A stretch of DNA of 7,453 nucleotides from an uncultured Pseudomonadota bacterium (GCA_902776515.1 CACYQE010000037.1:1-7453), one strand, 5' to 3'. Numbered from the stretch's first letter, positions 1 to 5,412 are shown. Made by a program: numbers and translations. The notes: generated from the letters alone by a model not told the origin.

Positions 1-1
1 T

Positions 2-1297
2 ATCGCCGAAATTCCACAAAAAATTGGCGAAACAATAACAATCAAAGGTCACGCACAAACAATACGTGAACAATCGAGTGTTGCGTTTATTGTCCTGCGT
101 GAAATAACCGGAACCGTTCAATGTGTTATTGAACGTGAATCGGCAGCCTTTGAGAAAGTAAAAGAAATCACAACTGAATCCATCATATCTGTGACGGGAA
201 CCGTTGTGAAAACAAAAAGTACAGAGTCTGGTTTTGAAATACAAACATCCGAAATCGAGATAATGTCATTGGCCGAAGCGACACCGATACCTGTCACCCC
301 AAAAGGCAGCACGGAAGTAACCCCGGAAAAATCGCAAGATTGGCGATTTTTGTCGTTGCGTAGCCCACGTGGTGCAACAATTATGCGTGCAATATCTGCA
401 ATGACAGCCGGATATCATGAATACCTGACTAAACAAGGATTCATCGAAATCCAAACACCAAAGATTATGGCGACACCATCGGAATCCAAGGCGGAATTAT
501 TCAAACTGGAATACTTTGGTCAAACCGCGTACCTGGCCCAATCGCCACAATTATTCAAACAAATGGCAATTGCCAGTGGCCTCGAACGCGTATTCGAAGT
601 TGCACCGGCATTTCGTGCAGATAAGTCTTTTACGACACGTCACGCGACAGAATTCACGTCTTTTGATGGTGAAATGGCATACATTGAGAGTTTTGAAGAA
701 GTGATGTCGGAACTTGAAAGTGCGATTTCATATATGCTGACATCCATTAAAAAGACGTGTGGCAAGGAAATAGAAAAGTATTTCGGTATTACCGAATTCC
801 AATTGAAAAAGCCGATTCCACGTATCACGATGGCCCAGGCCAAAGAAATCCTGCGTGAAATGGGTGCAGCATCCGAACAACCGGACATCACAACCGCCGA
901 AGAAAAGGCACTTGGCGATTATGTCAAAGAAAAGTACGGATCTGATTTTGTGTTCGTGACCGAATGGCCATGGGAATCGCGTCCATTCTATCATAAAAAA
1001 GCGACAGACAAGCATGGACACGAAATATCGGTATCTGCCGACTTGCTGTACAAAGGCGTTGAAATCGTGACCTGTGCCCAACGTGAAGAATCTTATGCCA
1101 AACTGTGCGAACAGTTGCGTAGCAAAGGATTGCACCAAGAGGGTTTGCAATGGTACTTGGATTGTTTCCGCTATGGCATGCCACCACATGGTGGTTGGGG
1201 TTTTGGTGGTGCAAGATTCATAAAGCAGTTGTTGGAATTGCCAACAATACGGGAATCAACATTCCTGTTCCGCGGTCCATCACGATTGATGCCATAA
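2..1297 (+). CDS. aspS: Aspartyl-tRNA synthetase, archaeal/eukaryotic type, probably non-discriminating (5' partial)
   Basis: Class II synthetase that charges tRNA-Asp, and possibly tRNA-Asn, with aspartate. The frame is open from base 2, so the gene starts outside the window; 431 residues are visible and perhaps 10-20 are missing. Residues 1-85 form the OB-fold anticodon-binding domain (IGETITIKG, then a GTVQCVIE strand). The catalytic domain follows directly, with motif 1 near 148-155 (IEIQTPKI), SPQLFKQM at 181-188, motif 2 at 204-225 (FRADKSFTTRHATEF), and motif 3 at the end (MPPHGGWGFGGAR, 393-405). The GAD insertion of ordinary bacterial AspRS is absent; the layout is that of archaeal AspRS and bacterial AspRS2. 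Oddities: motif 3 reads GGAR where relatives have GAER/GLER, so Arg is kept but Glu is lost. By my alignment from memory, the Trp and Lys of discriminating archaeal enzymes are Gln and Glu here, which suggests Asp-tRNA(Asn) formation for GatCAB. Family is sure; specificity is inferred. Confidence 0.93.
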   Translation: MAEIPQKIGETITIKGHAQTIREQSSVAFIVLREITGTVQCVIERESAAFEKVKEITTESIISVTGTVVKTKSTESGFEIQTSEIEIMSLAEATPIPVTPKGSTEVTPEKSQDWRFLSLRSPRGATIMRAISAMTAGYHEYLTKQGFIEIQTPKIMATPSESKAELFKLEYFGQTAYLAQSPQLFKQMAIASGLERVFEVAPAFRADKSFTTRHATEFTSFDGEMAYIESFEEVMSELESAISYMLTSIKKTCGKEIEKYFGITEFQLKKPIPRITMAQAKEILREMGAASEQPDITTAEEKALGDYVKEKYGSDFVFVTEWPWESRPFYHKKATDKHGHEISVSADLLYKGVEIVTCAQREESYAKLCEQLRSKGLHQEGLQWYLDCFRYGMPPHGGWGFGGARFIKQLLELPTIRESTFLFRGPSRLMP

Positions 1298-1301
1298 AAC
1301 A

Positions 1302-1325
1302 AAAGCCCGCAGATTTGCGGGCTTT
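1302..1325. terminator. Bidirectional intrinsic terminator between aspS and the MFS gene
   Basis: A perfect 9-bp stem (AAAGCCCGC at 1302-1310, GCGGGCTTT at 1317-1325) with a 6-base loop lies between two convergent genes. It is followed by ATTTATTT on the plus strand and TTTTGTTTTA on the minus strand, so it can end both transcripts. It starts 4 bases after the aspS stop and 2 bases past the MFS stop. Confidence 0.92.
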
Positions 1326-1327
1326 AT

Positions 1328-2539
1328 TTATTTGATATACTTTGCTACATTTTTAAGCGCGATTGCCAACAATATTGTTGCACAGAACAAACAAACCAAT
1401 GTTGTGGTTACACCATATCCGTCCATCAAGAATTTGGCCGCGCTTAAAAATAGTGCACCCAATGCAGTAGACACCATTGCGCGTGTAGATAAAACCGTAC
1501 CACGTTCCTTGGATTCAATTGAATGATGAATCAAAGTATAATATTGCAGGTTGTTTAATTGGCGTATGCCGACTGAAAACGCTAAAATAGCGCACGCTAC
1601 ATATACCAACGGCATGCAACTAATATGGGTTGCCAATAACCCCATAGTAATACCAACGATAATTGTACCAATACTAATAAGCGAAACTTTGATTTCGCCT
1701 AACTTGCCACAAATCTTGTAAGCATACTTTGCAAAGAATATTGACGACAGTTGATTTAACCCTGTGAACAAACCAAACACCGCAACCGGGACGGCCGATG
1801 CCTCCATAATTGGTTGTAACGCCCAAAACATGACGATGGTAAATGCTGCAAACAAAGACGGGAATATAATTAAATTTCGCAATTTTGGGTTTTTTAATGT
1901 TGTTGTCGTGATTGATAACGCATCAACAATTGCATCTTTGTGTTTGACTTTGCGTCGCACTTCCAATAATTCTGGCAAGAACAAAAAAGCAAATATTGCA
2001 AATGCACCGAATAAAACTTGTAACCACAACAGGCCATTTGCACCCGCGTACGCATAAAAGAATCCGCCCAACACAGATGCGATAAACGTTGCGGTTGTGG
2101 ACCAACTTTGAATACTGCCATATTCCTTTAAGAATTGCTTTTGTGTGTGATTACGTTTTAACAAATCGTATGTATACGCCTCTAGTGTGCCAGAAAACAG
2201 CGCACTTGAAATTCCCAGTAATGATTCACCCAAAATCAATGCCCAGAAACCGTATGCTAATGCTATTGTTGCAAAGCCAGCCAATGCAAAAACCCCACCC
2301 GCAATCATAACGCGTTTACGACTAAGGCAATCAGACATATACCCAGACGGAATTTCAAACAAAAATGCAGCCAAACGGAATATCCCCTGAATCAAGAAAA
2401 AGTCGCCGATTGTGATACCTTTTTGCACATAAACCAAAACAATAACAGGAACGATTAACAGAAAATTATGGAAAAACCACCCTATACGCAACAGGGTCAA
2501 TCCACGCTTTACTGATTTGATTTTTTCTTCTCTCTGCAC
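1328..2539 (-). CDS. Major facilitator superfamily transporter, 12-TM type, substrate unknown
   Basis: A 403-residue polytopic inner-membrane protein of normal MFS length. Around twelve hydrophobic segments are visible, with a polar loop near residues 191-221 between the two halves. After TM2 there is an MFS motif-A-like loop, FEIPSGYMSDCLSRKRV (61-77; D70, R74, K75, R76). GTLEAYTYD at 117-125 and ERGTVLSTRAMV at 345-356 are typical of the drug/sugar-efflux-like subgroup whose members carry FE(I/V)P(S/T)G. Nothing visible fixes the substrate, and no biosynthetic genes sit next to it. The frame closes just upstream (TAA at 2551-2549), and the only plausible start is GTG at 2539. No Shine-Dalgarno precedes it, but a TTGTTT-17-TAAAAT promoter places +1 exactly on this GTG, so the mRNA is predicted to be leaderless. 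It stands alone, divergent from the Nudix gene. Confidence 0.9.
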   Translation of the reverse strand: MQREEKIKSVKRGLTLLRIGWFFHNFLLIVPVIVLVYVQKGITIGDFFLIQGIFRLAAFLFEIPSGYMSDCLSRKRVMIAGGVFALAGFATIALAYGFWALILGESLLGISSALFSGTLEAYTYDLLKRNHTQKQFLKEYGSIQSWSTTATFIASVLGGFFYAYAGANGLLWLQVLFGAFAIFAFLFLPELLEVRRKVKHKDAIVDALSITTTTLKNPKLRNLIIFPSLFAAFTIVMFWALQPIMEASAVPVAVFGLFTGLNQLSSIFFAKYAYKICGKLGEIKVSLISIGTIIVGITMGLLATHISCMPLVYVACAILAFSVGIRQLNNLQYYTLIHHSIESKERGTVLSTRAMVSTALGALFLSAAKFLMDGYGVTTTLVCLFCATILLAIALKNVAKYIK

Positions 2540-2545
2540 ACAGGA

Positions 2546-2574
2546 ATTTTATCACATCGACCATCAAAAAACAA
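2546..2574 (-). promoter_or_regulatory. Sigma-70-type promoter of the MFS gene, predicted leaderless
   Basis: On the minus strand, -35 TTGTTT (2574-2569), 17-bp spacer, -10 TAAAAT (2551-2546). Counting 7 bases on from the -10 gives 2539, the first base of the GTG start codon. The same hexamers and spacing recur in front of pagL. Confidence 0.6.
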
Positions 2575-2593
2575 TCTAAAATCGTTTGTTATG

Positions 2594-2621
2594 AATACGT
2601 ATTATTTGTGAATTATAATTC
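2594..2621. promoter_or_regulatory. Two perfect palindromes in the MFS/Nudix divergent intergenic region
   Basis: AATACGTATT (2594-2603) and GAATTATAATTC (2610-2621) are both perfect palindromes, 6 bases apart, upstream of both promoters. The second contains TATAAT on each strand, but I find no good -35 at the right distance. They could be operators or simply AT-rich chance palindromes. Confidence 0.25.
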
Positions 2622-2674
2622 CGTCATGTTGCAAAGCGAATTGATACGCGTCTGGTGCCACAAAAAAATATCGG

Positions 2675-2693
2675 CTAGCAGGATTATTGCTAG
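2675..2693. promoter_or_regulatory. Inverted repeat overlapping the Nudix promoter, candidate operator
   Basis: CTAGCA (2675-2680) and TGCTAG (2688-2693) form a perfect inverted repeat with a 7-base centre. The right half overlaps the -35 box (2691-2696) of the Nudix promoter, where a bound repressor would block polymerase. No regulator gene is nearby. Confidence 0.35.
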
Positions 2694-2719
2694 ACAGAAA
2701 ACATTTTCAAAACTATACT
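2691..2719 (+). promoter_or_regulatory. Sigma-70-type promoter of the Nudix gene
   Basis: TAGACA (2691-2696, 5/6 to TTGACA), 17-bp spacer, TATACT (2714-2719, 5/6 to TATAAT). The start would be near 2726, giving a leader of about 19 nt that contains AAGGA (2731-2735), 9 bases before the ATG. Confidence 0.7.
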
Positions 2720-2744
2720 GAAACCAAACAAAGGACGAAAAAAA

Positions 2745-3155
2745 ATGAGAACACAAACTACAAGTAGATGTTTAATTGTACAAGACGACTGTATTGTTCT
2801 ATGCAAGCACCTTGCTGGTGGTTATTATTTTTTGCCTGGTGGCGGTCTTGAGTTAGGCGAAACATTGAATCAATGTATCACACGTGAACTAAACGAAGAA
2901 ATGGGTATATCAGAATCAGACATCACTATTCACGATGGCATTTTATTAGCTATTGAAAATCAGGGATATGATTCCAAAGGCAATTTCTTGTATGGTATTG
3001 AGGTGGTTAAACGTGTAGATATAAACACCGAAGAAATCAACAGTAAAGAAGATTTGATAGGTTTTGAAAAGATTAAAATTTCCGATTTAAGAGACACAAA
3101 ATTGTATCCTTTGGTTATTAAAAATTGGATTATTGAAACTTTGGATCAAAAGTAA
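2745..3155 (+). CDS. Nudix-family (d)NTP or nucleoside-diphosphate-derivative hydrolase
   Basis: A 136-residue single-domain Nudix hydrolase, the usual length for a minimal family member. The Nudix box G-x5-E-x7-REU-x-EE-x-GU is complete at residues 33-55 (G33, E39, R47-E48-L49, E51-E52, G54), so the metal-binding and catalytic carboxylates are present. It is preceded by the LPGGGLE strand-turn typical of the fold. The family cleaves nucleoside diphosphates linked to another moiety (oxidised dNTPs, ADP-ribose, NDP-sugars); nothing here decides which. ATG 2745 is supported by AAGGA 9 bases upstream and a good promoter. The gene is monocistronic, flanked by a divergent transporter and, past a strong terminator, convergent thrS. 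A short inverted repeat over its -35 hints at repression. MutT-like sanitation would fit with ung and the HhH gene elsewhere in the window, but that is only inference. Confidence 0.92.
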   Translation: MRTQTTSRCLIVQDDCIVLCKHLAGGYYFLPGGGLELGETLNQCITRELNEEMGISESDITIHDGILLAIENQGYDSKGNFLYGIEVVKRVDINTEEINSKEDLIGFEKIKISDLRDTKLYPLVIKNWIIETLDQK

Positions 3156-3254
3156 CCAATTAGTTTTCGGTGCTACTTATGTACTGGTTTGTCTTTGTGA
3201 ACGCTGAACACAACTAAAATACCCTGTTGAATTCGATCGTCCAAGCCAGTAATA

Positions 3255-3284
3255 AAAACAACCGCCCGAATGGGCGGTTGTTTT
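3255..3284. terminator. Bidirectional intrinsic terminator between the Nudix gene and thrS
   Basis: A perfect 13-bp stem (AAAACAACCGCCC at 3255-3267, its complement at 3272-3284) with loop GAAT. The minus strand continues TTTTTATTACTGG, a good U-tract for thrS, whose stop is 3 bases away. The plus strand reads TTGTTTTACG and serves the Nudix transcript. The 99 bases between the Nudix stop and this hairpin hold nothing I recognise. Confidence 0.94.
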
Positions 3285-3287
3285 ACG

Positions 3288-4571
3288 TTATAAATCCAAG
3301 CTTTTATTTTTGATTTTCTCAGATATACGCTTGATAAAATCAGACAAAGGAATATCGTTTATCTGTTGTCCATCACGTAAGCGAATTGAAATACTGTTGT
3401 TTTCAATTTCCTTGTCGCCCACCACAATAATGTAAGGCACTTTTTTCTTAACAGCGTTTCTGATTTGATAAGAAATCGTATTGCCGGAATTATCAACTTC
3501 TGCACGAATATCGTTTTCCATCAGTTTTTGCTGGATTTCAAATGCTGCCTTTTGGTGTCTGTCTGATACAGGTAATATTTGCACCTGAACCGGCGATAAC
3601 CACACTGGCAATTTTCCACCACAGCGTTCCAAATACACGCCTATAAAGCGTTCAATAGCCCCAAGAATTGCCCTGTGCAGCATAATCGGTACATGTTTTT
3701 GGCCGTCTTCGCCGATATATGACATTCCCCATTTTTCAGGCAGATTCATATCCAATTGGATCGTCATACACTGCCATTCTTTGCCGTTTGCATCAACTGC
3801 TTTGACATCTATGGCTGGCCCATAAAACTTTGCACCACCAACATCAATGTCATAAGGGATTTTTTTCTCTTCTAACACTTGTTTAATGGAACGTTCCGCA
3901 AATTGCCAAACTGGTTCGTTATCAATATATTTCTCTTTTTTGCCCTCTAAATCGCGGACCGAGAAATAAACCTTGAACTTATCATATCCAAAGATTTTAT
4001 TGAAAGCCAAACCGAAATCAAATACCTTGGACAATTCTTCCATGAATTGATCTTCGCGGCAAATGATATGGGCATCATCTTGCGTGATACAACGAACACG
4101 CAATAACCCCTGCAGACCACCAGATGCCTCGTAACGATAAACATTACCCAGTTCGCAATATTTAATCGGCAATTCCCGGTACGAATGGACCGATGCATTA
4201 TAAATTGCGACATGGAAAGGACAGCTCATCGGTTTTACATAATAAGCACCTTGTTCCTCTTTGTCTTTTAATGACATATCCATAGGCGGATACATACAAT
4301 CGGCAAAATGTTCCAAGTGGCCGGATTTTTCCCACAATTGTTTCAAACCAACAACCGGGGAATATACATATTTGTATCCGGCTTTGCGGTGTTCTTTACG
4401 CCAGAAATCTTCGATTTCATTTCGGATAATTGCACCGTTTGGATGCCACAGTGCCAATCCAGAACCAACGTATTCGCTGAACGAGAATAAGTCTAATTCT
4501 TTACCAATACGACGATGGTCGCTTTCGGAAAAACTTTGTTTTCCGCTTACATTATTTTCATTGTTATTCAT
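3288..4571 (-). CDS. thrS: Threonyl-tRNA synthetase lacking the TGS and editing domains
   Basis: Class II synthetase that forms Thr-tRNA(Thr). At 427 residues it is about 215 shorter than the E. coli enzyme (642). It starts almost at the catalytic domain (DHRRIGKELDLFSF, residues 18-31), so the N-terminal TGS and N2 editing domains, which remove mischarged Ser-tRNA(Thr), are missing. The core looks intact: zinc ligands C117 (in MSCPFH), H168 (DDAHI) and H299 (LHRAI); motif 2 around RYEASGGLQGLLRVR (146-160); motif 3 HRAILGAIERF (299-309) with its Arg; anticodon-binding domain from about 325 (VQVQILPVSD) to the end. It is not a frameshift remnant: an AAAAAAGG Shine-Dalgarno sits 8 bases before ATG 4571, and the DNA beyond is a regulatory leader, not N-terminal domain sequence. 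Expression is probably controlled by the Thr-codon attenuator upstream. A full-length second thrS or a free-standing editing protein may exist elsewhere. Confidence 0.95.
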   Translation of the reverse strand: MNNNENNVSGKQSFSESDHRRIGKELDLFSFSEYVGSGLALWHPNGAIIRNEIEDFWRKEHRKAGYKYVYSPVVGLKQLWEKSGHLEHFADCMYPPMDMSLKDKEEQGAYYVKPMSCPFHVAIYNASVHSYRELPIKYCELGNVYRYEASGGLQGLLRVRCITQDDAHIICREDQFMEELSKVFDFGLAFNKIFGYDKFKVYFSVRDLEGKKEKYIDNEPVWQFAERSIKQVLEEKKIPYDIDVGGAKFYGPAIDVKAVDANGKEWQCMTIQLDMNLPEKWGMSYIGEDGQKHVPIMLHRAILGAIERFIGVYLERCGGKLPVWLSPVQVQILPVSDRHQKAAFEIQQKLMENDIRAEVDNSGNTISYQIRNAVKKKVPYIIVVGDKEIENNSISIRLRDGQQINDIPLSDFIKRISEKIKNKSLDL

Positions 4572-4636
4572 TTTTATAACCTTTTTTATTTAATTGTTAA
4601 ACTGTTTAAAATTGCTTGTATGGATTTAAAATCCAG

Positions 4637-4667
4637 AAATAAGAAATATCACCGCCCTTAAGCGGTG
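4637..4667 (-). terminator. Attenuator terminator hairpin in the thrS leader
   Basis: On the minus strand CACCGC (4667-4662) pairs with GCGGTG (4655-4650), a 6-bp GC-rich stem extendable by one U-G pair, followed by the moderately U-rich AUAUUUCUUAUUUC. The hairpin lies 78 nt before the thrS start codon. Its 5' arm is built from Thr codons 32-33 of the leader ORF, and its loop contains that ORF's UAA stop. A ribosome waiting for Thr-tRNA would cover the 5' arm and let polymerase continue into thrS. The imperfect U-tract makes it weaker than the two intergenic terminators. A second small palindrome lies downstream at 4621-4635 (TGGATTTAAAATCCA). Confidence 0.7.
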
Positions 4668-4762
4668 GTTGTGGTAAAGGTTGAAACCACGCAAAATGAT
4701 ACAGGGCTTGCGTTTAAGCTCTGTCCAAATGCTTTAAAAAGATTTTCTTTTTTGTTTAACAT
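4658..4762 (-). CDS. Threonine-rich leader peptide controlling thrS
   Basis: A 34-codon ORF upstream of thrS on the same strand, ending STFTTTTA-stop. Five of the last seven residues are Thr (T28, T30-T33; codons ACC, ACC, ACA, ACC, ACC), and no other residue is enriched. UAA (4660-4658) falls inside the loop of the terminator hairpin. This matches a leader peptide of the pheL/hisL/thrL kind, in which translation speed through the control codons reports charged tRNA. Here the amino acid matches the synthetase encoded downstream, which argues against chance. The promoter predicts +1 at 4762, the A of the ATG, so the peptide would be read from a leaderless RNA, as reported for trpL of Sinorhizobium meliloti. 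The only purine-rich stretch before the ATG (AGGG) is too close to act as a normal Shine-Dalgarno. The peptide itself is probably without function after release. Confidence 0.8.
   Translation of the reverse strand: MLNKKENLFKAFGQSLNASPVSFCVVSTFTTTTA
4665..4690 (-). promoter_or_regulatory. Alternative-pairing (antiterminator) segment of the thrS leader
   Basis: GTGGTT (4690-4685) can pair with AACCAC (4670-4665), which removes the terminator's 5' arm and so antiterminates. Alternatively GTGGT (4690-4686) pairs with ACCAC (4675-4671), which leaves the terminator free. Two mutually exclusive folds around a run of control codons is the attenuator pattern. The stems are only 5-6 bp, and the assignment of each fold to a state is inference. 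Confidence 0.5.
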
Positions 4763-4768
4763 GCCCTA

Positions 4769-4796
4769 AATATAACACAATAAAATCAAATTTCAA
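4769..4796 (-). promoter_or_regulatory. Sigma-70-type promoter of the thrS leader transcript
   Basis: On the minus strand, -35 TTGAAA (4796-4791), 16-bp spacer, -10 TATATT (4774-4769). Counting 7 bases on gives 4762, exactly the A of the leader-peptide ATG. The surrounding 60 bases are only 22% GC. Confidence 0.6.
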
Positions 4797-4823
4797 TGTT
4801 TTTAGTGTTTTTGTGTGTACATG

Positions 4824-4837
4824 ACAGTTCAAACTGT
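4824..4837. promoter_or_regulatory. Inverted repeat upstream of the thrS leader promoter
   Basis: ACAGTT-CA-AACTGT is a perfect 6+6 inverted repeat centred about 34 bp upstream of the -35 box, a position usual for an activator site. No regulator is known here, and chance is possible in AT-rich DNA. The rest of 4797-4975 holds nothing I can support. Confidence 0.25.
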
Positions 4838-4975
4838 ATAGAAAATATTATTTTGTTGACGATTGTTTATATAGAGTTTTTCGCCATGTAAACATCTGTG
4901 TATCCATTGTGTAGAAAATTTGCAGAAATTTATTGATTTTGCCCGTCTTTTAGATTTTTATCGTTTCACAACTAT

Positions 4976-5200
4976 GCGGCGAAGGGATTGCTTCGCCACC
5001 TTGCAAAATCCACCTTCGTTAAAACTTCGGTGGACCGGCGTTATTCCGCCTTTTTGCTGCGGTTCGGACCCCTGTGCCGGTGTCCAAATTTTATTTCGTG
5101 CGACTCGGGATTCGCTCGGGCAAGCCCTACGCGGCAATCGTAACGATTTTGGTGCACTGTCGCTTCCAAAATCTACTGCTTGTCGGACCTGGGGTCCTTA
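4976..5200. repeat. GC-rich, hairpin-dense intergenic element, possible dispersed repeat or structured RNA
   Basis: About 225 bases with no convincing gene but much symmetry. GGCGAAG/CTTCGCC (4978-4984 with 4991-4997); TCCACC/GGTGGA (5009-5014 with 5029-5034); GGACCGGC with GCCGG-TG-TCC, an 8-bp stem with a 2-base bulge (5032-5039 with 5076-5085); AATCG/CGATT (5136-5140 with 5144-5148); GATTTTGG/CCAAAATC (5145-5152 with 5166-5173); GGACC/GGTCC (5185-5189 with 5193-5197). Direct repeats: CTCGGG at 5104 and 5115, CCACCTT at 4996 and 5010. TTCGGACCCCTG at 5063-5074 recurs at 5271-5282 inside the complement of the tRNA T arm, and GCGGCGAAGGGATT at 4976-4989 recurs at 5259-5272. GC is about 54% over 5041-5160 against 22% over 4741-4800. 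A plus-strand frame stays open through it and into the tRNA complement, so it is unlikely to be coding. Copy number cannot be judged from one window. Confidence 0.5.
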
Positions 5201-5215
5201 TCTTTCGCGACTAGA

Positions 5216-5256
5216 CCAAAATAAAAAACGACCACAAGGGTCGTTTGTTATTTTGG
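5216..5256 (-). terminator. Terminator of tRNA-Met, an 18-bp imperfect palindrome abutting the CCA end
   Basis: 5216-5233 pairs with 5239-5256 over 18 bp with one mismatch around the loop ACAAG. On the minus strand the core AAACGACC/GGTCGTTT hairpin is followed by TTTTATTTT. The outer arm includes the CCA of the tRNA 3' end (5256-5254), so tRNA tail and terminator overlap by three bases. Confidence 0.88.
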
Positions 5257-5328
5257 TAGCGGCGAAGGGATTCGGACCCCTGACCAAAGGATTATGATTC
5301 CTCTGCTCTACCACTGAGCTACGCCGCC
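5254..5328 (-). tRNA. tRNA-Met (CAT), elongator type
   Basis: A 75-nt tRNA with encoded CCA. Acceptor stem GGCGGCG/CGCCGCT (six Watson-Crick pairs plus G1-U72); D arm GCTC-AGTGGTA-GAGC; anticodon arm GAGGA-ATCATAA-TCCTT with anticodon CAT; 5-base variable loop; T arm AGGGG-TCCGAAT-CCCTT; discriminator A73. It lacks the three G-C pairs of initiator tRNA in the anticodon stem, and its G-U first pair is not the unpaired C1-A72 of initiators. GGAATCATAATCC matches elongator Met. A tRNA-Ile2 with lysidine-modified CAT is the alternative. Oddity: T-loop position 55, almost always U (pseudouridine), is C, so the loop starts TCC instead of TTC. It has its own promoter and terminator and is transcribed divergently from pagL. 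Confidence 0.92.
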
Positions 5329-5338
5329 AATGGGGATG

Positions 5339-5366
5339 ATTATAACAAACTTTTTTCACTTTGCAA
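5339..5366 (-). promoter_or_regulatory. Promoter of tRNA-Met
   Basis: On the minus strand, a consensus -10 TATAAT (5344-5339) with TTGCAA (5366-5361) 16 bp upstream. The predicted start near 5332 gives a 4-base 5' leader before the mature tRNA. Confidence 0.7.
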
Positions 5367-5383
5367 CAATAAAACCTTTCGGA

Positions 5384-5412
5384 TTGTTTTATCTTTGATT
5401 TTATGATAAAAT
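5384..5412 (+). promoter_or_regulatory. Sigma-70-type promoter of the PagL gene, predicted near-leaderless
   Basis: TTGTTT (5384-5389), 17-bp spacer, TAAAAT (5407-5412): the same hexamers and spacing as the MFS promoter. +1 falls at about 5419, two bases before ATG 5421. This would place the upstream in-frame ATG at 5403 outside the transcript and so decides the start. Confidence 0.55.

Noticed and set aside
728..1189. 153-codon minus-strand frame inside aspS
   Set aside because: Antisense shadow of a strongly conserved synthetase; no domain, no independent signals.
1764..2057. 97-codon plus-strand frame inside the MFS gene
   Set aside because: Low-complexity Asn/Ala-rich translation that is the antisense of transmembrane codons.
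4572..4762. T-box riboswitch for thrS
   Set aside because: I see no T-box sequence (TGGNACCGCG-like) or specifier-loop layout, and the Thr-rich ORF explains the leader better.
4835..4920. Near-direct repeat TGTATAGAAAATATT / TGTGTAGAAAATTTG
   Set aside because: Only two imperfect AT-rich copies about 75 bp apart; too weak to separate from chance. No CRISPR-like array exists anywhere in the window.
5165..5200. SRP/4.5S RNA-like words on the minus strand (CCAGGTCCG...AAGCAG)
   Set aside because: The GGAAGGAAGCAGCC-type conserved core is absent, and the flanking symmetry does not fit the 4.5S hairpin.
4920..5297. 125-codon plus-strand open frame
   Set aside because: It runs through the hairpin-rich block, the tRNA terminator and into the complement of tRNA-Met; its C-terminus (AAKGFGPLTKGL) is antisense tRNA. 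No Shine-Dalgarno and no recognisable domain.
5254..5328. Initiator tRNA-fMet
   Set aside because: It lacks the three G-C pairs at the anticodon-stem base and has a G1-U72 pair in place of the unpaired C1-A72.
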